Below, piece after piece: positions 1 to 8,683 of a stretch of DNA of 64,000 bases. A model generated the notes under the pieces. The model was not told where the DNA came from. It saw only the letters and a program-made list of their open reading frames with translations, and searched no databases. Location of the stretch: NCBI RefSeq assembly GCF_900176605.1, contig NZ_FXLP01000005.1, positions 620,001 through 684,000 of the forward strand. Reading direction: 5' to 3'. The DNA is from Peptoniphilus vaginalis. GTDB taxonomy: Bacteria; Bacillota; Clostridia; Tissierellales; Peptoniphilaceae. The position numbers were made by a program, and so were the translations under genes. Position 1 is the stretch's first letter, and each line of letters starts with the position of its first letter.

Positions 1-443
1 TCATCTAATTTCTCCTTCAATTTATCAAATCTATCTCCAATGTAATTAATATCTAAGTCTCTTTTATTATCATGGGACTTAATATTTATCTCCATATATT
101 CCTCTGGTAGGGCATCTCTAATTTTTTCTGCCCACTCAACTATGGTAACTCCATCAGAATAAAAATATTCATCAAAGCCAAGATAGTCCACATCAATTTT
201 GTCATCAAGTCTATAAGTGTCGATGTGATATAGATCTGTCTTGCCATAATATTCATTGACGATGGTAAAGGTTGGACTTGTTACATAGTCATCAATTCCA
301 AGTCCCTTGGCAATAGATTTAGTTAGGGTAGTCTTTCCTGCTCCCAAGTCACCATTGAGGCAGACAACATCTCCTGGATTTAAATTTTCTCCAAGAAATA
401 ATCCAAATTTTTCTGTTTCTTCTAAATTATTTAAGCTTATCAT
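1..443 (-). CDS. tsaE: TsaE, tRNA t6A37 biosynthesis ATPase (3' end cut by window edge)
   Basis: TsaE is the ATPase that works with TsaB and TsaD to place threonylcarbamoyl on A37 of ANN-decoding tRNAs. The frame is open from an ATG at 443 to the window edge, 147 codons, close to the usual family length of about 150, so little is missing. A Walker A motif GDLGAGKTT lies at residues 31-39, followed by the family signatures SPTFTIVNEY (56-65), HIDTYR (73-78) and VEWAEK (102-107). The start overlaps the end of the nitroreductase gene by 17 bases, so it is probably translated from the same transcript. An ATGA at positions 4-1 could be the start of an overlapping downstream gene (tsaB is common there), but this cannot be seen in the window. 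Confidence 0.93.
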   Translation of the reverse strand, partial: MISLNNLEETEKFGLFLGENLNPGDVVCLNGDLGAGKTTLTKSIAKGLGIDDYVTSPTFTIVNEYYGKTDLYHIDTYRLDDKIDVDYLGFDEYFYSDGVTIVEWAEKIRDALPEEYMEINIKSHDNKRDLDINYIGDRFDKLKEKLD

Positions 444-960
444 GTAAATCCTCAAATACACTTTCCGAATATTCAAAAGGAACTTTCTCTGACTTTTCTT
501 CAGCTAGATGACCTATGCCAATTATGCACTCAACATCAAACTTGTCTTCAAGGTCAAAGAACTTGTGCAAAAATTCTTGAGCAGTAATTCCACTTTCGTG
601 TTTTGCATCAACAACATTTGCCCAAGTTGCTCCAAGGTCAAGGTCAGCTGCTGCTAGTAAAATATAAGTTGCAGCAATAGAGGCATCTTGGTGGTTGGTG
701 TTCGGTGCAATCTCACTATCTGTTACAATGGCAATAGCGAGGTCAGCGCCAGCTAAGAACTTGGCACTATGAACTTTAAAATTCGAAAGCTCTTCCAATC
801 TTTTTTTATCTCTAATAATTATATATCTAACTGGGTTTCTGTTTTTTGCCGTTGGGGCATGAAGTGCAATTGTTAAGATTTCTCTCACGTCTTCTTCAGA
901 AACTTTTTCATCAGTAAATTTTCTTATACTTCTTCTCTTTTCAACTAAATCTAAAAGCAT
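427..960 (-). CDS. Nitroreductase family protein (FMN-dependent)
   Basis: This 177-residue protein belongs to the nitroreductase/FMN oxidoreductase family. The N-terminus carries the typical RRSIRKF sequence (FMN phosphate contact) and a HAPTAKNRNP segment, and the C-terminal half holds LGATWANV and the ECIIGIGHLAEE segment that in this family precedes the final strand. Members are cytoplasmic dimers that reduce quinones, nitro compounds or flavins with NAD(P)H; the true substrate cannot be told from sequence. The start ATG at 960 follows a good ribosome binding site (GAGGTGAT) and an extended -10 promoter at 977-985. It is the first gene of a unit continuing into tsaE. No cysteines or insertions of note. 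Confidence 0.9.
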   Translation of the reverse strand: MLLDLVEKRRSIRKFTDEKVSEEDVREILTIALHAPTAKNRNPVRYIIIRDKKRLEELSNFKVHSAKFLAGADLAIAIVTDSEIAPNTNHQDASIAATYILLAAADLDLGATWANVVDAKHESGITAQEFLHKFFDLEDKFDVECIIGIGHLAEEKSEKVPFEYSESVFEDLHDKLK

Positions 961-976
961 ATCATCACCTCAAAGT

Positions 977-985
977 ATTATAACA
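977..985 (-). promoter_or_regulatory. Extended -10 promoter for the nitroreductase-tsaE unit
   Basis: On the minus strand the sequence reads TGTTATAAT, a perfect extended -10 element. No convincing -35 lies 17 bases upstream. Transcription would start about 10 bases before the GAGGTGAT ribosome binding site of the gene ending at 427. Confidence 0.6.
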
Positions 986-1015
986 CATAGTAATTTCAAA
1001 ATTAAAAATTTGCAA

Positions 1016-1042
1016 GAAAAAAAGAGGGACTCGCCCTCTTTA
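1016..1042 (-). terminator. Intrinsic terminator after the DUF3160 lipoprotein gene
   Basis: The minus strand has AAAGAGGG and CCCTCTTT arms around a short CGAGT-type loop, followed by a run of T. It lies directly after the stop codon at 1044. Confidence 0.85.
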
Positions 1043-1043
1043 A

Positions 1044-3287
1044 CTACTCTTTATACATGCTTTCTTCATAATCTGATCCATAACTATGAAATTCTATTGC
1101 TTTCTTTTCTTCTGTCACAAGGTCCTTGTACCATGATGGAAAATCAGTTTTTTCATCATAAACCATCTTTTGCCAATCTTCATCAGTAAGTCTTTCCTTA
1201 TTTAAAAATTCGTAATAAGAAAAAGTTGCTCCCCTACCCATGTAAAGTTTATCTTGGTGAGGATAGATTACAAAAATTTCCATTGGCTTGCCTGTTCCTA
1301 TGTGAGAGATTTCTCCTTCTGGAAGTCCCACGCTGTTTTCTGCAACTCTCATTAGGTCAACTACTACTGGCATCCTCCTGTCAGTTGCATTTTGAATTTC
1401 ATACCAATAAGAAATATTATTTTCATCAGAGGATTCAACGAAGTCAACCATTATTCTTTCCATTTCCCCACCAATGTTTAGTAAATCAATAATTTCCTCT
1501 TCAGTAAGTGGTTCGTTTTGAAGTTCTTTAATAGAAATATTCCTAAACTTAATAACCATAGCTTGGAAATTATTTAATTTTTCTTCATACTTTTCACTTA
1601 ACATGTTTCGATTTTTTAAATTGATTTTTGTAAATTCAAGTAGCCAATTTAATTTTTCGTAAAGTTCTACATTTGGTTCAACGTAGGATTTTGGAATTTC
1701 AAAATCTCCTCCGCCACCCATTTCTGCCATGACTGCCTTGCCATATAATACTGTATCGTGTTTTAACTCTGCGAAAGATCCAAGTGCAGATACTAGGTCC
1801 TTTCTTTCCCAAGCATCATTTCTCATAAACATTGGATAGCCTTCTCCAAATTTTTGATCATAGGACTTTAGCATCCATAGCCAGCCACGGTACATATTTT
1901 TTTGCCAATCTAAATCTTCCATCTTCTTCACAACTGAAATATTTTCATCAGTTTTTTCCTTGTACTTATCCCAGTGAGAATTGTAGGAGTCATTATTTAA
2001 AATTTCTCTCGCCTTTTCATTTCCAAAGGCAGCCATAAGGTCCAAGCCAGAATATATTGGTCTATCAGACGAGTGTTTTGGACTTGCAATATCAACAACA
2101 TTTTGCATCAATACGCTGTCCATAACTTCTCTTTGTGGCATATACCTAAAGGACTTGCCCATAAAACCTGCAACTTGTGGATCTGGATAGGACTTTAAAA
2201 CTTCATAGGCAGTTTTTAAATTTTTATTATCATCAAGCTTATTAATGTCAAAATCTTTTCCATACACTCCATAAAGAGTTCTAGCATATTCTCTTATAGA
2301 AAGGTCGTCAGCAGATTCCACCATAAAGTCAATTGGCTCAACTAAATCTTCCCAAGTTTTTAAAATTTCAGGATTTTTATAAATTGAATAAGTAAGAAGT
2401 AGTCCTTGCAAGATACTGTCTTCATCAGGCTTTCCTTCGTTCTCTATAAATAGTCCAACTTGACCAAAGTACATTGTGCCTGAAAAATATCTTTTTAAAT
2501 CTTCACTTCTAGTGTAGTGACCTCTTGGTTTAAGTTGTGAAAAATCTACGTCCCTTCCAGTGATAGCTGAAGAAGCAACTTCTTCTGAGCTTGCCTTTTT
2601 TATCTCTTCTTCATAAATCTTCTTGGCTTCTGATGGTAAATTTTCTGGTTCAATTCCCGAGAGCTTAAGGCCAGTTGCTATAAAGGCGATATTTCTATTT
2701 TGAATTTCTTTTAACCTCTCGTTTTTTATTTCACTTAAAAGATTTATATTTTCTGCAAGTAAGTTTTTATTAAGTTCAATAGACTTTGGATAAAGTTCAT
2801 CCTTTTCCAAATTTCTCAAAAATCCATCATAGAAAATGTGGAAGATGTGAGTTACTGAATCAGTTGTCACAAAACTTGCCAAATTTTTATATTCATTGTC
2901 TTCATAAACTTGGTGTATTTGGTCGAACTCATAATCCCATGGGTTTTCACTGTACGCGTTGTTTTCCAAATTTTTTGGTCTTGTAATTACAAAACCATTT
3001 TTTAAAAGCATTTCTTTTTGTTTTTCAGTAAAATCTCCAAAGTCAGAAAAATTAACTACATTTGAAAAATCATCTGCAACTTTATAATCTTTAAGGCTTG
3101 GTGTGAAATCAGAAAGCTTGTAATCAATGTGAGTAGTTTTATTTTCCATTTCATCCAAGAACTTTGTATCTTGAAGTTTAATATTTGCAGCCTCCTTGTC
3201 TGACAAAATCCCCTTAACATTTTTGCATCCAGTCAAAAGCGTAAGTGCTACAAGGAAACTTATAAGTATTTTTTTCTTTACTTCCAT
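1044..3287 (-). CDS. DUF3160-family surface lipoprotein
   Basis: A 747-residue exported lipoprotein. The N-terminus has two lysine-rich residues, a hydrophobic stretch and the lipobox LLTGC, so Cys21 should be lipidated and the protein anchored on the outer face of the membrane. The rest matches the DUF3160 family in size and in features such as FVTTDSVTHIFH, RRMPVVVDLM and SWYKDLV near the end. The function of the family is not known. It lacks obvious catalytic motifs. Its start overlaps the end of the upstream lipoprotein gene by 10 bases, so the two are translationally coupled, and a terminator follows immediately. It may act on or sense something outside the cell together with its partner. 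Confidence 0.82.
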   Translation of the reverse strand: MEVKKKILISFLVALTLLTGCKNVKGILSDKEAANIKLQDTKFLDEMENKTTHIDYKLSDFTPSLKDYKVADDFSNVVNFSDFGDFTEKQKEMLLKNGFVITRPKNLENNAYSENPWDYEFDQIHQVYEDNEYKNLASFVTTDSVTHIFHIFYDGFLRNLEKDELYPKSIELNKNLLAENINLLSEIKNERLKEIQNRNIAFIATGLKLSGIEPENLPSEAKKIYEEEIKKASSEEVASSAITGRDVDFSQLKPRGHYTRSEDLKRYFSGTMYFGQVGLFIENEGKPDEDSILQGLLLTYSIYKNPEILKTWEDLVEPIDFMVESADDLSIREYARTLYGVYGKDFDINKLDDNKNLKTAYEVLKSYPDPQVAGFMGKSFRYMPQREVMDSVLMQNVVDIASPKHSSDRPIYSGLDLMAAFGNEKAREILNNDSYNSHWDKYKEKTDENISVVKKMEDLDWQKNMYRGWLWMLKSYDQKFGEGYPMFMRNDAWERKDLVSALGSFAELKHDTVLYGKAVMAEMGGGGDFEIPKSYVEPNVELYEKLNWLLEFTKINLKNRNMLSEKYEEKLNNFQAMVIKFRNISIKELQNEPLTEEEIIDLLNIGGEMERIMVDFVESSDENNISYWYEIQNATDRRMPVVVDLMRVAENSVGLPEGEISHIGTGKPMEIFVIYPHQDKLYMGRGATFSYYEFLNKERLTDEDWQKMVYDEKTDFPSWYKDLVTEEKKAIEFHSYGSDYEESMYKE

Positions 3288-3883
3288 TTTATTTCATCTC
3301 CTTCTAAATATAATTCTCTTTCGCTTCCATCTATCTCAACTTTTTTCTCCTTGTCTAAAAATTTTGGCTCATCCTTTAAGACTTCGCTCCCATGATTTCT
3401 TTCGACAGCGAAATTAGTCCAGTCATAGACACCAAATAAATAATTGCCATCAAGGTTTTTTTCTATGGAAATAATTTCATCGTAACCATCTCCATCAAGG
3501 TCGCACAAGTTAAAATCTTTAATGGGATTGTATAATCTTGATATTCTAAGTTTTGGCCTTATCTTTTTGTTTTTAAAGTCAATGTTATATAAGAAACACC
3601 TCCTGTCAAACTTTTTATCAAAGGGAGTCTTTTTGTAAACACCAAGTGCAAGCTCCATCTCACCTCCATCCACATTACAAAAATCAATCTTCCAAGGTCT
3701 TATGTCACTTACATCAATAGAAAATTCTCTTCCCTTACTTTTAATTTTTAATTCGCTCCCATATCTTCCATCAAGAGAAATAATTTCAGCATCCAGATTA
3801 ACATGAGCAGCCTTATCTAGAACTATAGCTTCCTTGCCCCTGCATCCTGTCAAAAAAATAAGTAAAAAAATTATGTATCTCAT
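3278..3883 (-). CDS. Small lipoprotein with VCBS/EF-hand-like repeat, partner of DUF3160 protein
   Basis: A 201-residue exported lipoprotein with a very short signal peptide ending in the lipobox FLTGC (Cys14). A segment CDLDGDGYDEIISIEK near residue 135 resembles the calcium-binding DxDxDG loop found in FG-GAP/VCBS beta-propeller repeats, and a second related stretch (CNVDGGEMELALG) is upstream. The conserved order with the DUF3160 gene, overlapping by 10 bases, suggests that the two lipoproteins act together. No enzyme function can be assigned. No Shine-Dalgarno sequence is seen, and the best promoter -10 sits only about seven bases upstream of the ATG. Confidence 0.75.
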   Translation of the reverse strand: MRYIIFLLIFLTGCRGKEAIVLDKAAHVNLDAEIISLDGRYGSELKIKSKGREFSIDVSDIRPWKIDFCNVDGGEMELALGVYKKTPFDKKFDRRCFLYNIDFKNKKIRPKLRISRLYNPIKDFNLCDLDGDGYDEIISIEKNLDGNYLFGVYDWTNFAVERNHGSEVLKDEPKFLDKEKKVEIDGSERELYLEGDEIKWK

Positions 3884-3889
3884 AAGATG

Positions 3890-3898
3890 ATTATATCA
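3890..3898 (-). promoter_or_regulatory. Extended -10 promoter of the two-lipoprotein operon
   Basis: The minus strand reads TGATATAAT. Its -10 hexamer ends seven bases from the ATG at 3883, so transcription may begin at or next to the start codon. Confidence 0.5.
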
Positions 3899-4046
3899 TT
3901 TAATTTAACAATTTATTTATTTGTTTAACACATTATTTTTAAGAATTTTTACCACAAGCCATAATTTTTTATAAGCTTGGTCTGTGAGATAAGATTGTGA
4001 AAGTTTAGAATGACAAGTAAATTAATTTTATATGTAAAAGAGTAAC

Positions 4047-4075
4047 AAAAAAGAGACCCGGATTGCGAGTCTCTT
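4047..4075 (-). terminator. Terminator of the cmk-plsC-ispH operon
   Basis: Arms AAGAGAC and GTCTCTT on the minus strand enclose an 11-base loop and are followed by six T residues, 27 bases after the ispH-rpsA stop. Confidence 0.88.
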
Positions 4076-4101
4076 GATATTTAAAATTCAAATAAGAATT
4101 A

Positions 4102-6207
4102 TTATTCTTGATCTGCTTTTTCTTCTTCAGCTACTTTTTCTCCAACTACATCTTCATCAACTAAATCAGCGTCAAGACTTGCATCTGAGAAGTTAATTCC
4201 TAGCATTTCTCCAATAGTCATATTGAAGTCATCTTGTTTAGGTTCTTCAATTTTCTTTTCTCTCTTTGGAGCTTTTCTTTCTTTTCTAGGTTTTCTTTCC
4301 TTTGGTTTAGCTTCTTCGCCTTCTTCTTTTTCTTCAGGTTCAATTAGAGCCTTGATTGAAAGAGAAATCTTTTGATTTTCTTCATCAATGTCAGTTACCT
4401 TAACTGTAACTTCTTCACCAATAGAAAGTTTATCTTGTGGTTTTTCAACATGTTCTCTTGAGATTTGAGAAACGTGAAGTAGACCATCCACGCCTTGTTC
4501 AAGTCTAACGAAAGCACCGAAGTCAAGAAGGTTAACTACCTTACCCTTAACAACGTCGCCAACTTTAACTTCTTTAGTAAATACATCCCATGGTTTTTCC
4601 ATAGTTTGTTTTAGTCCAAGTGCGATTCTATTCTTTTCTTTATCTACATTAAGAACTTGTACCTTAACAAGGTCTCCAGGTGCTACTACATCTGAAGGGT
4701 GTTTAACTCTGTTCCAAGAAAGTTCAGAGATATGGATAAGTCCATCTACTCCTCCAACGTCTACAAATGCACCAAAGTTAGTTAATCTTTGTACAGTTCC
4801 TTCGATAATGTCTCCTTCTTTAAGCTTGTCATATACTTCGTCACGAACCTTGTCTAGTTCTTCTTGAAGTACGTTCTTTCTTGAAAGAACAATTCTTCTC
4901 TTTCTCTTATCAAAGTCGATAATTTCAGTTTCGAATTCTTCTCCAATGAATTTGCTTAAATCTTTTTGGAATCTAACAGAAACATGAGATGCAGGTATAA
5001 ATGCATTAAGTCCTCTGAAATCTGCAGTTAGTCCACCTTTAACTTGGTTCTTAACAGTTACTTTTATGTTTTCTTTGTTGTTATAAAGTTCTTCAACTTC
5101 ATCCCAAACCTTCATGTCAGCAACTCTTTTTGTTGAAAGAACAACATTGCCGTCTCCATCATCCATCTTTAGAACATAAACATCAATTTCTTGACCTTGT
5201 TCATAAAGATCTTGAGGATTTACATCAGGTCCTCCTGCAAGTTCATCTCTTGAAATGATACCATCTGATCTGTATCCAAGATTTACCATTACTTCTGAAT
5301 CAGTTATATATAAAACTTCTCCAGTTACTACTTCACCACGTCTAATTCTTTTAAAAGAATTTTCGATGGCTTCCATCATCTCACCTTTGTCAAAATTTTC
5401 CATCCTACTAACAGCCTCCTTGATTACCGATTCCGGTGTGGATGCTCCGGCGGTAATACCTATTTTATTAAATTTTTTAAATATATTTAAATCAACATCT
5501 CTAATGGACTGAATTAAAAATACATTTTTACAATTTAATTTTGCAATTTCTGCAAGTTTTTTTGTGTTGGAAGATTTTTTGCCGCCTAAAACGATTAGGG
5601 CGTCAACTTTTTTCGATAAATCTCTAACACTCTCTTGTCTCTCGAAAGTTGCATTACATATAGTATTATAAACTAAAACTTCATCTTTTGAAATATCTTT
5701 TATAAGATTTGTTGCTTTTTCGAAAAAATCTACCTTGTTTGTAGTTTGCGAGACTATAACTATTTTTCCCTCTGGGATTTTAATCTCTTCCAATTTGGAA
5801 ATAATTATTGCAGAGTCATTGCATCGAGAATTAATTCCCACCACTTCGGGGTGGTCTCTATTCCCTATAATTACTACATTATATCCTTTTTTGTAGAAAT
5901 TATCTACTATATTATAAACTTTTTCTACCTTGGGACAAACACAATTTATTATTTCATTATTTTTTTCTTCTAGTTCCTCTAAAATTTTTTCATGGACTCC
6001 ATGACTTCTTATTATGACCTTAGAGTTCTCTACACTTGTATCATCAATAGTAATAACTCCCAAGTCAGCAAGTTCCTTTACAACTCTTTCATTGTGTACA
6101 AGATCACCATAGGAGTAGACTCCCTTGCCTGCATTGTCAAAGGCCATCTTAACAGCTCTCTTTACACCGCCACAAAATCCATGCTTTTCAGCTACAATAA
6201 TTTCCAT
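4102..6207 (-). CDS. ispH: IspH-ribosomal protein S1 fusion (HMBPP reductase plus four S1 domains)
   Basis: A 701-residue two-part protein. Residues 1 to about 280 are IspH, the last enzyme of the MEP isoprenoid pathway, with the three [4Fe-4S] ligand cysteines at 12 ([10 protein letters not shown]), 91 (CVCPKVE) and 184 ([11 protein letters not shown]) and the conserved HPE and SQTT motifs. From about 290 on there are four S1 RNA-binding domains (for example [21 protein letters not shown], split here by reading, and repeated [10 protein letters not shown]-type ends), then a basic KPRKERK tail. The fusion is known in many Clostridia, where S1 (rpsA) is otherwise missing. It overlaps plsC by 16 bases and ends the cmk-plsC-ispH operon. 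Confidence 0.95.
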   Translation of the reverse strand: MEIIVAEKHGFCGGVKRAVKMAFDNAGKGVYSYGDLVHNERVVKELADLGVITIDDTSVENSKVIIRSHGVHEKILEELEEKNNEIINCVCPKVEKVYNIVDNFYKKGYNVVIIGNRDHPEVVGINSRCNDSAIIISKLEEIKIPEGKIVIVSQTTNKVDFFEKATNLIKDISKDEVLVYNTICNATFERQESVRDLSKKVDALIVLGGKKSSNTKKLAEIAKLNCKNVFLIQSIRDVDLNIFKKFNKIGITAGASTPESVIKEAVSRMENFDKGEMMEAIENSFKRIRRGEVVTGEVLYITDSEVMVNLGYRSDGIISRDELAGGPDVNPQDLYEQGQEIDVYVLKMDDGDGNVVLSTKRVADMKVWDEVEELYNNKENIKVTVKNQVKGGLTADFRGLNAFIPASHVSVRFQKDLSKFIGEEFETEIIDFDKRKRRIVLSRKNVLQEELDKVRDEVYDKLKEGDIIEGTVQRLTNFGAFVDVGGVDGLIHISELSWNRVKHPSDVVAPGDLVKVQVLNVDKEKNRIALGLKQTMEKPWDVFTKEVKVGDVVKGKVVNLLDFGAFVRLEQGVDGLLHVSQISREHVEKPQDKLSIGEEVTVKVTDIDEENQKISLSIKALIEPEEKEEGEEAKPKERKPRKERKAPKREKKIEEPKQDDFNMTIGEMLGINFSDASLDADLVDEDVVGEKVAEEEKADQE

Positions 6208-6782
6208 TTGACTTCATCACCATATACTATTCTCATTATGTCTTGTGAAATATTTTCAAGTTCCTCTGGAGAATATTTTATTTCCTTCTTAACCATTACA
6301 GGCTTCCTAAAGTGAATCCTAGTCTTCCTAAAGGGCTTGTAATCTCCCTCAATATAAACTGGGAGGACTCTTGAATTTGTCTTTTGTGCAATAAGTGCAA
6401 TGCCTGACTTTATTCTCGTGTAGTCAACTTTCTTCATCCTTGTACCTTCTGGAAAGATTCCAAGGACATTTTCATTTTTCAAAATTTTCAGAGCCTTCTT
6501 TATGGCTACAAGGTCATTACCCTGTCTATCAATGGGAAAGGCCCCCAACTTAGATAAGAAAGCACCTAATAATTTATTTTTAAATAGTTCCTTCTTTGCC
6601 ATCCAAAAAATTTGTCTGTCAAAAACTGCTGATATTGCTACAGGGTCTAGGTTACACTTGTGGTTGCCACAAATTATTAATCTTTCATTATCTTGTGGAA
6701 TATTTTCAAGTCCAAAGACTTCAATCCTATAAATGTGTCTTATAAAAAATCCCACAAAATTTCTAACAGCAAAGTAAAACAT
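6192..6782 (-). CDS. plsC: 1-acyl-sn-glycerol-3-phosphate acyltransferase
   Basis: PlsC adds the second acyl chain to lysophosphatidic acid at the inner membrane face, forming phosphatidic acid. This 196-residue copy has the catalytic NH(x4)D motif as NHKCNLD near residue 40 and the substrate-binding FPEGTR motif near residue 115. An N-terminal amphipathic/hydrophobic stretch (FVGFFIRHIY) would associate with the membrane. It lies between cmk and ispH-rpsA, three bases after cmk and overlapping ispH by 16 bases. Placement of cmk, plsC and ispH together is common in Clostridia. Confidence 0.93.
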   Translation of the reverse strand: MFYFAVRNFVGFFIRHIYRIEVFGLENIPQDNERLIICGNHKCNLDPVAISAVFDRQIFWMAKKELFKNKLLGAFLSKLGAFPIDRQGNDLVAIKKALKILKNENVLGIFPEGTRMKKVDYTRIKSGIALIAQKTNSRVLPVYIEGDYKPFRKTRIHFRKPVMVKKEIKYSPEELENISQDIMRIVYGDEVKWKLL

Positions 6783-6785
6783 AAA

Positions 6786-7406
6786 TCACCTTTTTATATA
6801 AGAAATTATTTTTTCAATTGTCTCTTCAGCATTTAAGTCTGTACTGTCAATTAAGATTGCATCTTCTGTTTGAATAAGTGGAGAGTTTGCCCTGTGAGAG
6901 TCATTGTAGTCTCTTACCTTTAAGTCTTCTAAGATTTCCTCAAAGCTAACCTTGTCGTCGTTAATTTGTTTGTACCTTCTCATGGCACGAGTTTCTACAT
7001 CAGCAGTTAAGAAAAATTTGTATTCAGCATCCTTTAGGACAACTGATCCAATATCTCTTCCCTCCATGACAACGTCCTTGTCAGATGCAATTTCTCTTTG
7101 CATCTTCACAAGATAATCTCTTATGATTTTCTTCTTAGACATCTCTGAAGTTTTGTTGGAAATTTCATTTTCTCTGATTTCCTTTGAGACATCTCTTCCA
7201 TCAAGAAATATTTTATCTCCATCAAAAGATATTTTTGTATTTTTAAGAATTTCTTCGTAAGAAGATTCATCTGTCTTTAAAAGTTTAAGTGTGATTGCCC
7301 TATACATTGCCCCTGTATCCACGTATAGGACGCCAAGTCTCTTTGCAATTTCCTTTGCAAGGGAACTTTTGCCAGAGCCTGCTGGTCCATCTATTGCAAT
7401 TTTCAT
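6786..7406 (-). CDS. cmk: Cytidylate kinase
   Basis: Cmk phosphorylates CMP and dCMP to the diphosphates. The protein has the P-loop DGPAGSGKSS at the N-terminus, VDTGAMYRAITL, the MEGRDIGSVVL segment and a C-terminal RANSPLIQTEDAILIDST, all typical of the short bacterial form; length is 206 residues. The frame is open to a TTG at 7418, but the ribosome binding site GGAGGT (7411-7416) lies inside that extension, so translation must begin at the ATG at 7406. First gene of the cmk-plsC-ispH operon. Its leader holds a terminator-like hairpin between promoter and ribosome binding site. Confidence 0.95.
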   Translation of the reverse strand: MKIAIDGPAGSGKSSLAKEIAKRLGVLYVDTGAMYRAITLKLLKTDESSYEEILKNTKISFDGDKIFLDGRDVSKEIRENEISNKTSEMSKKKIIRDYLVKMQREIASDKDVVMEGRDIGSVVLKDAEYKFFLTADVETRAMRRYKQINDDKVSFEEILEDLKVRDYNDSHRANSPLIQTEDAILIDSTDLNAEETIEKIISYIKR

Positions 7407-7416
7407 TTTTACCTCC

Positions 7417-7443
7417 AAAAAAAATCACTACTTTCTGTAGTGA
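7417..7443 (-). terminator. Terminator-like hairpin in front of cmk (upstream-gene terminator and possible attenuator)
   Basis: On the minus strand TCACTA and TAGTGA pair around a seven-base loop (the stem can extend by two pairs, one of them G-U), followed by eight T residues that run straight into the cmk ribosome binding site. It lies 50 bases after the stop of the flavoprotein gene and downstream of the cmk promoter. Confidence 0.7.
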
Positions 7444-7460
7444 CTCTTATTCTTGTGTTT

Positions 7461-7489
7461 ATTATATTTTATTTTTGAAAATAAGTAAA
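7461..7489 (-). promoter_or_regulatory. Promoter for cmk-plsC-ispH
   Basis: A -35 TTTACT and a perfect -10 TATAAT are separated by exactly 17 bases. The expected transcription start near 7454 is upstream of the hairpin at 7417-7443. Confidence 0.68.
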
Positions 7490-7492
7490 GGC

Positions 7493-8683
7493 TTAGAGAT
7501 TGATGCCGCAGGAGTATCCTGTTGAGTTTGCAACTTGAATATTATATCCACCAGTTAGTCCATCAACATCTATGACTTCGCCAATAAAGTATAAGCCCTT
7601 AACAAGCTTTGACTCCATAGTCTTTGGGTCAAGATCTTTGACGTCGATTCCTCCACTGGTTACTATTGCCCTGTTGATGTCGTCTAAGCTATCAAAAATT
7701 AATTTAAAGTTTTTAATTGTTTTAACAAGTCCTTCTCTCTCTTCTTTGGTGATTTGGTTTACCTTCTTGTCCCCGTGAATTTTTGCTTCATCAAGGACAT
7801 AAGAAATTAAATCTTTTGGAAGGAGATTTTTCATAACATTTTCTAAATTTTTATTTTGATTTTCATCAAAGTCTCTCAAGATTCTCTTGTCTAACTTGTC
7901 ACTTGTAAGAGCAGGCTTTAAGTCCAAATATAAATCAAAGTCCCCCATCCTATTAATTTTACTTGAACTTGTTAAGACAATGGGACCTGATATTCCCCTA
8001 TGAGTGAAGAGCATCTCTCCAAACTCTTTCGAGATAACTTTCTTATCTTTTTCAACTCTTAGCTCAACATTCTTTAGGCTAAGACCTGCCAAGTCAAAAT
8101 TATTTGAAAGATTGATACCAATTAACCCTGGCTTAGGTTCTACAAGCTTGTGACCAAATTCTTTTCCAAACCTATATCCGTCGCCAGTGGACCCTGTGAG
8201 TTTGTAAGAAAGACCACCTGTTGCTATAACAACTTTGTCAAATTTTTCCCTGTCATTTAAGATGAAGACCTCTCTATCTTTTTTTATAGACCTCACTTCT
8301 GTATTAAGTCTTACTTCGACTCCAACTTGTCTTAACTTTTTTTCGTAGGTCCTTATGACATCTGATGACTTGTCACTTGCTGGGAAGACCCTGTCCCCTC
8401 TCTCAACCTTTAAGGATAGGCCTAGGTCTTCAAAGTAATAGTAAGTTGTGAAAGGAGAAAAGGAATAAATCGATGAGAACATAAAGGAAGGGTTCCTCAC
8501 AAGATTCTTCATAAATTCTTTCTCGTCTACATAATTTGTTAAGTTGCACCTTCCCTTGCCTGTGATAAATAATTTTTTCCCAAGTTTTTCGTTTTTCTCG
8601 AAGAGGACAACTTCATGGTTTTCTCCTGCCTTAATGGCACACATCATACCAGCAGGTCCTCCTCCAATAATTCCTATTCTCAT
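7493..8683 (-). CDS. HI0933-family NAD(P)/FAD-dependent flavoprotein
   Basis: A 396-residue flavoprotein of the HI0933/YtfP/BaiN family. It starts with the dinucleotide-binding GIIGGGPAGMMCAI, followed by LFEKNEKLGKKLFITGKGRCNLTN, the family signature, VVIATGGLSYKLTGSTGDGY in the middle (FAD/NAD contact) and ends with the GEVIDVDGLTGGYNIQ-type segment that binds FAD. Reactions proposed for relatives include bile-acid reduction and RNA dihydrouridine reduction; which applies here is unknown. It overlaps mnmM by four bases (ATGA) and is the last gene of the long operon that begins with the Asp23 gene. Confidence 0.9.
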   Translation of the reverse strand: MRIGIIGGGPAGMMCAIKAGENHEVVLFEKNEKLGKKLFITGKGRCNLTNYVDEKEFMKNLVRNPSFMFSSIYSFSPFTTYYYFEDLGLSLKVERGDRVFPASDKSSDVIRTYEKKLRQVGVEVRLNTEVRSIKKDREVFILNDREKFDKVVIATGGLSYKLTGSTGDGYRFGKEFGHKLVEPKPGLIGINLSNNFDLAGLSLKNVELRVEKDKKVISKEFGEMLFTHRGISGPIVLTSSSKINRMGDFDLYLDLKPALTSDKLDKRILRDFDENQNKNLENVMKNLLPKDLISYVLDEAKIHGDKKVNQITKEEREGLVKTIKNFKLIFDSLDDINRAIVTSGGIDVKDLDPKTMESKLVKGLYFIGEVIDVDGLTGGYNIQVANSTGYSCGINL

